Shown: positions 9,443 to 16,726 of the stretch, piece after piece | Layout of the letters: the number at the start of each line of letters is the position of its first letter | Position numbering within the stretch: the first letter of the stretch is position 1 | Assembly (NCBI GenBank): GCA_947084925.1 | Contig: CAMTUJ010000001.1 | Coordinates: 1-58,774 of the forward strand | Source: JAGPUQ01 sp947084925 | GTDB lineage: Bacteria; Pseudomonadota; Gammaproteobacteria; Pseudomonadales; Porticoccaceae | Reading direction: 5' to 3' | Length of the DNA stretch: 58,774 nucleotides | Made by a program: the position numbers and the translations under genes | The notes under the pieces: generated by a model | Told to the model about the DNA's origin: nothing | Database searches by the model: none | What the model saw: only the letters and a program-made list of their open reading frames with translations

Positions 9443-10555
9443 TCAACCCAGACCCCGCCGCAAGCGCCACACGCTCACCGTGAGCAGCGTGGCGCCGATC
9501 GCTGCCATGGCGGCGAGCCGCGGCCACAGCACCTCCAGCCCCACCCCCTTCAGAAACAGCCCCAGCACCGCGTCCATGTAGTGGCGCAGGGGGCTCAGTT
9601 CCGCCAGGTATTGCAGCCAGCGCGGCATGCTCTCCAGCGGCACCACCGTCCCGGACAGGAACAGCAGCGGCATCAGCGCCAGCATCGAGATCAGCAGCGC
9701 CTGTTGCAGGGTGTCGGCAACGGTCGCCACCAGAATGCCGATACCCAGACTGCTCAGCAAAAACACGCCCGACATCAGCAGGAACAGCGGCAGACTGCCG
9801 CGCAGCGGCACGCCCACGGCGGCCGCCACCAACAGACTGGGGAACAGTGCCAGCAGGCCCACCAGCAGCGGCGGCAGCAGCTTGGCGACGACCATTTCTC
9901 CCGGCGCCACCGGCGTCACCAGCAACTGTTCCAGCGTGCCCGATTCCTTCTCGCGCACGATGCCGGCCGCGGCGGTGATCACCCCCACCATCATGCCGGC
10001 GAGCGCCATCATCGACAGCACCATGAAGTAGCTGTAGTCGAGCTGCGAGTTGTACCAGACGCGCGGGCGGTGCTCGATGGGCATTGCGGGCGTGCCGCTC
10101 GCCGCCGCCCGCTCGATAGCAAAATTCTGCACGATGCGCTGGGCGTAGCCCTGGGCGACGCTCGCGGCATTGGCGTTGGCGCCGTCGAGCAGCAGTTGCA
10201 CACGCGCGGTCTCGCCGCGCGCGAGCTGGCGGGAGAACTCTTGCGGGATGACCACCGCCGCCAGTGTCTCGCCCCGATCAAGCCGCCGCGCCGCTTCCGC
10301 GTCGGTAGCCGTGGCGTGGCTGACGCTGAAATAGCCGGAGCTGGCGAAATCCTGCCGCAGCGCGCGGCTCTCGGCCGAGTCGGACAGATCCACAAACACC
10401 GTCGGCAGGTTGCGCACATCGAAGGACATGGCGTTGGTGCACATCAGCACCTCGCCGGTGTAGAGGTAAAGAATCAACGCCAGCATGGCGCGCGCGTTCA
10501 GGAACTGGATCAGCTCCTTGCGCACGAGGGCGGCAAATCTGCGCCCGCCGCTCAT
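9443..10555 (-). CDS. ABC-2 type exporter permease (YbhR/YhhJ-like), second
   Basis: This 370-residue inner-membrane permease has the ABC-2 layout. One N-terminal transmembrane segment (about 20-40) is followed by a large periplasmic domain of about 140 residues and five C-terminal transmembrane segments. The hallmark VREKESGTLEQLLVTPV lies at the cytoplasmic loop near residue 205. Its ATG (10555) overlaps the stop of the preceding permease as TGATG, so the two are translationally coupled. It is the last gene of an HlyD-ATPase-permease-permease operon like E. coli ybhGFSR. The substrate is unknown; proximity to the box genes is only suggestive of a role with aromatic compounds. Confidence 0.9.
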   Translation of the reverse strand: MSGGRRFAALVRKELIQFLNARAMLALILYLYTGEVLMCTNAMSFDVRNLPTVFVDLSDSAESRALRQDFASSGYFSVSHATATDAEAARRLDRGETLAAVVIPQEFSRQLARGETARVQLLLDGANANAASVAQGYAQRIVQNFAIERAAASGTPAMPIEHRPRVWYNSQLDYSYFMVLSMMALAGMMVGVITAAAGIVREKESGTLEQLLVTPVAPGEMVVAKLLPPLLVGLLALFPSLLVAAAVGVPLRGSLPLFLLMSGVFLLSSLGIGILVATVADTLQQALLISMLALMPLLFLSGTVVPLESMPRWLQYLAELSPLRHYMDAVLGLFLKGVGLEVLWPRLAAMAAIGATLLTVSVWRLRRGLG

Positions 10556-11682
10556 CACGCCACCTTCTTGCGAAACAGGCGGGTGGTGAGTGCAAACACC
10601 ACCAGCGTGTACAGCGCAAGGGCCAGAAACTGCGGCCACAGCACCTCGATCCCGACGCCCTTCATGGCGATGCCGCGCACGATCTCGATGAAATAGCGCG
10701 CCGGGAAAAGATAGGTGTAAAGCTGGAACATCAGCGGCATGGTGAAGATCGGGAACAGCAGCCCGGAAAACAGGAACGACGGCATCAGGGTGGCGAGCAG
10801 CGCCAGCAGCATGGCGACGAGCTGGCTGCGGGTGACGCTGGAGATCAGCAGCCCCAGCCCCACGGTGCAGAACACATAGATGACCGTGGCAGCCAGAAAC
10901 AGCGGAAAGCTGCCCACAAACGGGATATGGAACCACCACAACCCGCCGGCCAGCACCATCAGCATCTCCAGAAAGGCGATGCCGGCATAGGGCAGCATTT
11001 TGCCGGCGATGAACTCGTAGGGCCGGATCGGCGACACGAAGATCTGCTGCACCGAGCCCGCCTCCTTCTCGCGCACCACCGCGAGCGCGGTGAGTAGGGG
11101 TGGAAAGGCCATCAGAATGGCGCCGAGCAGGCCGAGCACGATGGTGTTGCGGCTCTCCAGCGAAGAATTGAACCAGACCCGGCTGTCGACCCGCACCGCC
11201 GCCAACGGGACGGCGCCGTGCGCGGCGCGGTGGGCGTGCGCGCGCTCGAAGGCATAGTCCTGGATGATCGCCTCGGCGTAACCGACCACCACCATCGCGG
11301 TGGCGGAAAACGAGCCGTCGGCGACCGTCTGCACCACCGCCGTCTCGCCGCGGGCGAGTTTGCGTTCGAAATCCTCCGGGATGATCAACACCAGGGTCGC
11401 GCGGCCGCCATCGAGCAGCGCGGCAATCTCGCCTTCGGTGTGAACGTCGTGGCTGCGCTTGAAGTAACCGGAGTGCGGGAAGCGCTCGGCCAGGGCGCGG
11501 CTGGCGGCGCTGCGATCCTGGTCGTAGACCGCCAGGCGCGCGTCCTTGACATCCAGCGACAGCGCCGCGCCGAACAAATACAGCATCAGCAGCGGCAGCA
11601 CTGCCGCCACCGCGATGGTGACCGGGTCGCGGCGGATTTCGCGCAGCTCCTTCCAGGCGATGGTCCAGATCAGGCTGCGCAT
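10555..11682 (-). CDS. ABC-2 type exporter permease (YbhS-like), first
   Basis: This is a 375-residue permease of the same family as its downstream neighbour, with which it probably forms a heterodimer. It opens with the cytoplasmic helix MRSLIWTIAWKELREIRRD, has transmembrane segment 1 at about 22-43, a periplasmic domain, then VREKEAGSVQQIFVSPI and five further membrane segments. ATG 11682 fits the family start; a GTG 12 bases upstream is possible. A 52-bp gap separates it from the ATPase gene. Confidence 0.9.
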   Translation of the reverse strand: MRSLIWTIAWKELREIRRDPVTIAVAAVLPLLMLYLFGAALSLDVKDARLAVYDQDRSAASRALAERFPHSGYFKRSHDVHTEGEIAALLDGGRATLVLIIPEDFERKLARGETAVVQTVADGSFSATAMVVVGYAEAIIQDYAFERAHAHRAAHGAVPLAAVRVDSRVWFNSSLESRNTIVLGLLGAILMAFPPLLTALAVVREKEAGSVQQIFVSPIRPYEFIAGKMLPYAGIAFLEMLMVLAGGLWWFHIPFVGSFPLFLAATVIYVFCTVGLGLLISSVTRSQLVAMLLALLATLMPSFLFSGLLFPIFTMPLMFQLYTYLFPARYFIEIVRGIAMKGVGIEVLWPQFLALALYTLVVFALTTRLFRKKVA

Positions 11683-11734
11683 ACGATTTCTCACGCGGCG
11701 TCCGCCGCGTAAAAGGTCGGAGTCCCGTGGTGCA

Positions 11735-13705
11735 TTACGTCCGCCCCCCGCCGGCTGCGTCCAGCCGCTCCTGCTCCATCTGGATGAAGGCCATGAACAC
11801 GTCCTCGATGCCCAGCGGCACCGGTTCGAGACGCTGCACCCGATGGCCGGCGGCCTCAAGGCGGGCCAGCAGGCGCGGCTGTGCCGCCGCGGCATCGTCC
11901 ACCAGCAGGTGCAGGCGGTCGCCGAAAAACGACACCTGCACGTCGGGCTCGTCGCCCAGCAGCGCCAGCGCCGCGATCGGCCGGTCGCATTCGAGTTCGA
12001 GCATTTCGCCGGCGCGCATGCCCGCGCACAGCGCCTGCGGCGAGCCGAGCGCAATCAACCGGCCGTTGTGCAGCAGACCCAGGGTGTGGCAGTGCTCGGC
12101 CTCATCCATGTAATGGGTGGTCACGAACACCGTCACGCCGCGCCCGGCGAGCTCGCCGATCAGTTCCCAGAAACGCCGCCGCGACAGCGGATCCACCCCG
12201 GCGGTGGGCTCGTCCAGAAATAGCACCTCGGGCTCGTGCAGCACCGCGCAGGCCAGCGCCAGACGCTGCTTGATCCCGCCCGACAATGCCCCCGTGAGCC
12301 GCGCTTCCTCGCCGCGCAGCCCGGCGAGTTGCAGGGCCCAGTCGCGCCGAGCCGCCAGTTTCGTCCGCGGCACTTGATAGACGCCGGCGAAGAAGTCGAG
12401 GTTCTCCCCCACCGACAGGTCGTCGTAGAGCGAGAAGCGCTGCGACATGTAGCCGATGCGGCTGCGCAGCGTGCGCGCATCGGTGCCCAGCTTGATCCCG
12501 GCCACCGTCGCCTGTCCGGCGCTGGGGGTGAGCAGGCCGCACAGCATCTTGATGGTAGTGGTCTTGCCGGAGCCATTCGGGCCCAGAAAACCGAAAATCT
12601 CGCCGCGGCGCACGCGCAAGCTGACCCGGTCCACCGCGGTAAATTTGCCAAAACGCATGCTCAGTTCGTCCATCGCGACGGCGTCGCCCTCCGCCACCGG
12701 CTGCGCCTCGGCGGGCGCCGGGATGGCGACGGAGGGGGCGTCCGGCAGCAGCGCCACGAACACGTCTTCGAGGCTCGGCGCAACCGGCCACGCGCCGTCC
12801 ACCTCGACTCCTTCGCCTGCGAGCGCGGCGCGCCAGGCGTCATCGCCCTGCCCCAGCACGCGCAGCCGCAGCCGCTCGCCGACCGCGTAGGGCAGGCTCT
12901 GCGGCAGCGCCCGCTGCAAGGCCGCGAGCGCCAGGCGCTGCGGGCGAGCCGTGATCTCGACCATCCGCCCTGGCAAACCGGCGCGCAACCGGCGCGGCGT
13001 GTCGCTGGCGATCTGGCGACCCTCGTGCAGCAGCGCGACGCGCGTGCAGCGCTCCGCCTCGTCCATGTAGGGGGTGGAAACGACGATGGTGGTGCCCGCG
13101 CCCAGCGCCTGGTAGAGGATGTTCCAGAACTCGCGCCGCGACACCGGGTCCACGCCGGTGGTGGGTTCGTCAAGAATCAACAACGGCGGCGCGTGGATCA
13201 GGGCGCAGCACAGCGCGAGCTTCTTCTGCATGCCGCCGGACAAAAAGCGTGCCGGCCGGTCGCGGTGGCGGTCGAGACGCGCGAAGGCGATCAGTTGCGC
13301 CTTGCGCTCGGTCCGCGCCGGCTCCGGCACGCGATGCAGGGCGGCGAAGAAATCCAGGTTCTCGTCCACGGTCAGGCGGCCGTAGAGGCTGAAGCTCTGC
13401 GACATGTAGCCGATGCGGGCGGTGAGCCGCGCCGCCTCGCGCACGCTGTCGCAACCGAGCACCGTGGCGTTTCCTGCGCTGGGGTCGAGCAGACCGGCGA
13501 GAATCTGCAGCGTGGTGGTCTTGCCGGCACCGTCCGAGCCCAGCAGCCCGAACACCTCGCCAGCGCGGACCTCAAGGTCGAGGCCGCTGAGCGCCGTGTG
13601 CCCGCCGTAGCGCCGACCCAGGCCCACGGCTTCGATCACCCGCTCCGCTGGCGCTTGCGTGCCACCCGTTGCCGGCGAAGCACCGCCGTGAGAGGACATG
13701 AGCAT
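11735..13705 (-). CDS. Fused double ABC ATPase of an exporter (YbhF/RbbA-like)
   Basis: This protein of about 656 residues contains two complete ABC nucleotide-binding domains. The first has Walker A GSDGAGKTTT, signature LSGGMQKKL and Walker B LILDEPTTG. The second has Walker A GPNGSGKTTT, signature LSGGIKQRL and Walker B LFLDEPTAG. Each is followed by the C-terminal extension typical of ABC-2 ATPases. Both halves keep their catalytic motifs. Several starts are possible; ATG 13705 is used, and an in-frame ATG at 13699 or TTG at 13721-13723 would change the N-terminus only slightly. It powers the two permeases downstream, with the membrane fusion protein encoded just upstream. Confidence 0.93.
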   Translation of the reverse strand: MLMSSHGGASPATGGTQAPAERVIEAVGLGRRYGGHTALSGLDLEVRAGEVFGLLGSDGAGKTTTLQILAGLLDPSAGNATVLGCDSVREAARLTARIGYMSQSFSLYGRLTVDENLDFFAALHRVPEPARTERKAQLIAFARLDRHRDRPARFLSGGMQKKLALCCALIHAPPLLILDEPTTGVDPVSRREFWNILYQALGAGTTIVVSTPYMDEAERCTRVALLHEGRQIASDTPRRLRAGLPGRMVEITARPQRLALAALQRALPQSLPYAVGERLRLRVLGQGDDAWRAALAGEGVEVDGAWPVAPSLEDVFVALLPDAPSVAIPAPAEAQPVAEGDAVAMDELSMRFGKFTAVDRVSLRVRRGEIFGFLGPNGSGKTTTIKMLCGLLTPSAGQATVAGIKLGTDARTLRSRIGYMSQRFSLYDDLSVGENLDFFAGVYQVPRTKLAARRDWALQLAGLRGEEARLTGALSGGIKQRLALACAVLHEPEVLFLDEPTAGVDPLSRRRFWELIGELAGRGVTVFVTTHYMDEAEHCHTLGLLHNGRLIALGSPQALCAGMRAGEMLELECDRPIAALALLGDEPDVQVSFFGDRLHLLVDDAAAAQPRLLARLEAAGHRVQRLEPVPLGIEDVFMAFIQMEQERLDAAGGGRT

Positions 13706-13727
13706 CACGCCCGGCTCGACCAATGTC

Positions 13728-14687
13728 TCAACGGGGCACCACCAGCTTCGGCGGCCAGGGCACGTCGGGCTGCCAGCGCAGCCAGGCGTCGGCCGGCATG
13801 CCGGGCTTCAGGTAACCCTCCGGGTTGTCCACCGCCAGCACCACGCCGAACACCAGGCGGGCGCGCTCGTCGGGCATATGGATGTCCTTGGGCGTGAACT
13901 GGGCGCGCGGATCCACCCTCGCCACGCGGGCCTCGAAATACCGCTCCGGGAAGGCATCCACGCGCACCCGCGCCGGATCGTCCAGCTTGATCTTGCCGAC
14001 CTCGCTCTCGGGCACATAGACCTTGAGTTCGATGCGGGTCAGGTCGGCCATCACCGCCACTGTGCGTCCGGGGGACGCAAGCTCGCCCACCTCGATGCCC
14101 TTGGTCAGCACAGTGCCGGCGGCGGGCGCGCGGATCACGGCCTTGCCGAGCTGCGAATGCAGCAACTCGACCTCGCGCGCCGCCGCCTCCTGCTGCGCGG
14201 CAGCCTGCTCCTGGCGCGCCGTCAGCGCCTCGACCTGACCCTGGGCCTCGCGCTCCTGGTTCTCGGCGCGGTCGAGCAGTTGCGCGGACACATTGCCGGT
14301 GGCGCCGAGCTTGCGATGGCGCGCCAGGTCGGTCTGCGCGGTGGCGAGGTGATGACGGGCGGTGGCGAGCTGGCGCTCGACATCGACGCGGGCGCGCTGG
14401 GCGGCCAGGGCATTGGCCTCGGCCTGCCGCAGACGCGTGGTCAGATCGGTGGTGTCGAGCCGCACCAGCACCTCATCCGCCTGCACCGTGCGTCCCTCCA
14501 CCAGGGCGCTGTCCAGCACCCGTCCGGTCACCTCGGCGCTGACCGTCACCTCGGTGGCCTCGATGCGCCCGTTGCCGTAGAGCAGACCCTCGGGCAGAGT
14601 CGGTGGCGCCAGCCGCAGGAACAGCGCGTACGAAACCGCCGCCAGCCCAACCATGCCGGCCAGCGTCCAGACCCAGCTTTTGCGCAT
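13728..14687 (-). CDS. HlyD-family membrane fusion protein
   Basis: This is a 319-residue periplasmic adaptor of the HlyD/YbhG type. It has an N-terminal membrane anchor (about residues 6-26) and a biotinyl-lipoyl-like half GNGRIEATEVTVSAEVTGRV. A long alpha-helical coiled-coil hairpin (about 90-185, rich in Ala, Gln, Arg and Glu) follows, then the second lipoyl half VIRAPAAGTVLTKGIEVGEL and a beta-barrel region. GGAG lies 7 bp before ATG 14687. It links the ABC exporter to an outer-membrane channel; no TolC-like gene lies in the window. Confidence 0.92.
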   Translation of the reverse strand: MRKSWVWTLAGMVGLAAVSYALFLRLAPPTLPEGLLYGNGRIEATEVTVSAEVTGRVLDSALVEGRTVQADEVLVRLDTTDLTTRLRQAEANALAAQRARVDVERQLATARHHLATAQTDLARHRKLGATGNVSAQLLDRAENQEREAQGQVEALTARQEQAAAQQEAAAREVELLHSQLGKAVIRAPAAGTVLTKGIEVGELASPGRTVAVMADLTRIELKVYVPESEVGKIKLDDPARVRVDAFPERYFEARVARVDPRAQFTPKDIHMPDERARLVFGVVLAVDNPEGYLKPGMPADAWLRWQPDVPWPPKLVVPR

Positions 14688-14817
14688 CGTCACTCTCCAA
14701 TCAGCGCTTGTGTCACAGATGCGGCCGCGGTCGCCAGGGCCGGCTACTCCTCGTGAAGCCTGGGCATCGTGCGATCCCAGCCATCCGGTATTCTTGCTTG
14801 CTCGCTCGCCATCGGCG

Positions 14818-15462
14818 TCATGCCGTCACGACGCGACAATGACTGCTTCTGAAGTACAGGGAAATCACTCCACTCAGTATCGCGGCAAAGAAACACCAGA
14901 CGGATATGAACCACAAGGCATAGAACCCGTAAGCCGCGACGAAGGACAGCAACGCGACGACGCCAAACGCCACCACGATTTTATGGCTCGAAAAAAACAG
15001 GCTGATGCAGGTCGCCGCCAGATAAGCCCCCATCACGATCGGAGCGTAAAAGTATGGGGACACATACAGGATATGCCCGCCCACTGCTTCGGCCCGGACC
15101 GAAAACCGGACCAGGATGTAAAACAGTTACAGGCCGGTTGCCGCCCCGACCCACAGGAATGCCGATAGCGTCTTTCTGCGCCACGGCACCGGCTCCAGTA
15201 ACAGAATCGCAAACGGCACATAGATCAGCCACAGCACATGGGAAAACAGCGAATAGACCTGCGCCATGAATGCATTGAGCAGCGGCGCATCGAAGCGGAA
15301 GCCGAGCCAGATGACCCCCTCGACGAGCTGCTGCGTTCCGAACAGCAGCGGGATCAGCGCAAACGGTAGCTCGGTCTTGCGGGCCGCTTTGTTCAGGGTT
15401 ACCGCGCCGACGGCGAGCAGGGATGTTCCGGCGATGAAACTTGCTGAAGCAGAGAAACACAT
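14818..15462 (-). pseudogene. DUF6629-like membrane protein interrupted by an in-frame TAA
   Basis: The reading frame starts at ATG 15462 with the family-like opening MCFSASASFIAGTSLL and contains the LLFGTQQLVEGVIWL segment. At 15127-15129 a TAA stops it after 111 codons. The same frame continues without a shift as LFYILVRFSVRAEA and then hydrophobic segments to a natural stop at 14818. Together the parts give about 214 residues and seven or so membrane segments, the expected size of this family. A single substitution (for example TAC or TAT to TAA) explains the break. Either the gene is dead, or the truncated four-helix half is made. Function of the family is unknown. Confidence 0.75.
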
Positions 15463-15614
15463 GGCGTTGGCCCGAGTTTGGGAATGTCTGACCCGGGTCG
15501 GATGCAGGGTTGGCAACAGGCCGGAATCGCCAGCCAGTCTCGTTTCGCAGCAGCGACTGATCCTGAAGTGGTGCTGCACGGGCGAGCGCGGACGTGCTCA
15601 TCGGGGGCGGCCGG

Positions 15615-16277
15615 CTAGCCGGCCGGGCCGGCCGCTCGGGTGTCCCGCCGCCTGGGGAAGAACGCCGGCACCCGCGCCGCGTAGGCCGCATATTCGGCGC
15701 CAAAGGCCGCCGCCACGTCGCGCTCCTCGCGCCGCGCCAGGCGCAGGTACATGAACACCAGGATCGGAAACATGGCGAGCGTCACCAGCGTCGGCCATTG
15801 CAACAGAAAACCGAACATGATCAGCACGAAGCCGTCGTACTGCGGGTGGCGCACGCGGGCGTAGGGTCCGGTGGTGGCCAGTTGATGGGTGTGTTGAACC
15901 GCGAACAACACTTTCCATGCCGCCGCCAGCAGCCAGAAGCCGCCGCCGATGAACGCGGCGCTGAGGAGGTGGAACGGCCCGAAGTGGGGATTGCCGCGCC
16001 AGCCAAACAGCATCTCCAGCAGGTGCCCGGCGTCGTGCGAGAGCCAGTCCACGCCCGGAAAGCGGCTCGATAGCCAGCCGGAAAGCAGATAGATCGTCAG
16101 CGGAAAGCCATACATCTCCGCGAAATACGCCACCAGAAAAGCGGAAAACGCCCCGAAGGAGCGCCAGTCGCGCGAACTCTGCGGCTTGGCGAAGCTGAAG
16201 GCGAAAATGATGAAGATCAGCGAGTTGATAATCACCAGAGACCACAGGTCGTAGGCGGGCGGGGATGCGGAATCCAT
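15615..16277 (-). CDS. Isoprenylcysteine methyltransferase-like membrane protein
   Basis: This is a 220-residue multi-pass protein of the ICMT/PEMT-like methyltransferase superfamily. Hydrophobic segments lie at about 12-30, 42-62, 103-125 and 157-180. The C-terminal signature GPYARVRHPQYDGFVL (about 142-157) and the trailing E-x-x (REERDVAAAFGAEY) are the SAM-binding and active-site region of these enzymes. GGGAGA precedes ATG 16277, which overlaps the stop of the DUF2933 gene. It is frequently found beside copper or heavy-metal ATPase genes; its substrate is unknown. Confidence 0.85.
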   Translation of the reverse strand: MDSASPPAYDLWSLVIINSLIFIIFAFSFAKPQSSRDWRSFGAFSAFLVAYFAEMYGFPLTIYLLSGWLSSRFPGVDWLSHDAGHLLEMLFGWRGNPHFGPFHLLSAAFIGGGFWLLAAAWKVLFAVQHTHQLATTGPYARVRHPQYDGFVLIMFGFLLQWPTLVTLAMFPILVFMYLRLARREERDVAAAFGAEYAAYAARVPAFFPRRRDTRAAGPAG

Positions 16278-16570
16278 TAGGAATCTCCCTTTCCCGCGTC
16301 GTGCGGCTGACCTTGTGAGCGATCATTTCGCCGACCGCCGTCGGTTCCCGTGCGGGCACTGCCATGGCCGCCGTGTCCCCCATGGTGAAACAAATGCATC
16401 AGGGGGCAGGCGAGCAGCAGGAGATAGGGCAGGTAGCCGAGCAAGGGCAACAGGTGCGCCCGATGCTCGGTAACCAGAAAATACCCGCCGATCGCCAAAA
16501 AGCCGATCAGCACCCAGTTGGTTCTCCGGCGGTGGCTGCGGTGACCGGTGGCCTCGTGTTCATCGCCCAT
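16277..16570 (-). CDS. DUF2933 family small membrane protein
   Basis: This 97-residue protein has two hydrophobic segments (about 19-34 and 40-60). The second ends in the His-rich, possibly metal-binding run MHLFHHGGHGGHGSA. It matches the DUF2933 pattern found next to copper and silver resistance genes. GGGAG is about 8 bp upstream of ATG 16570. The tail after residue 70 is charged and Gly/Arg-rich. Its stop overlaps the start of the methyltransferase-like gene by one base (TAATG), indicating coupling. Confidence 0.82.
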   Translation of the reverse strand: MGDEHEATGHRSHRRRTNWVLIGFLAIGGYFLVTEHRAHLLPLLGYLPYLLLLACPLMHLFHHGGHGGHGSARTGTDGGRRNDRSQGQPHDAGKGDS

Positions 16571-16624
16571 GGCGTACTCCCTGAATAAATCGGTTTGCCA
16601 AAAAAACCCACCGGCGGGCGGTGA

Positions 16625-16702
16625 TTACTGTTTTTCGGCTTCCTGCCGATGCGCCATCATCTGGTCCATCATCATTTGCATCATCCGCAGGTGCTGCCCC
16701 AT
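16625..16702 (-). CDS. Met-rich 25-residue micro-ORF
   Basis: ATG 16702 opens a 25-codon frame reading MGQHLRMMQMMMDQMM and ending AEKQ, with eight Met and two His. It lies in the same frame as the copper ATPase, whose TGA is 24 bases upstream, and the intervening codons are open. No good ribosome-binding site is visible. It resembles the C-terminus of longer Met/His-rich copper-associated proteins, so it may be the relic of such a gene, a real metal-binding micropeptide, or chance. Confidence 0.35.
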   Translation of the reverse strand: MGQHLRMMQMMMDQMMAHRQEAEKQ

Positions 16703-16726
16703 GCCGTGCAGGTGAACCCGCCCGAC

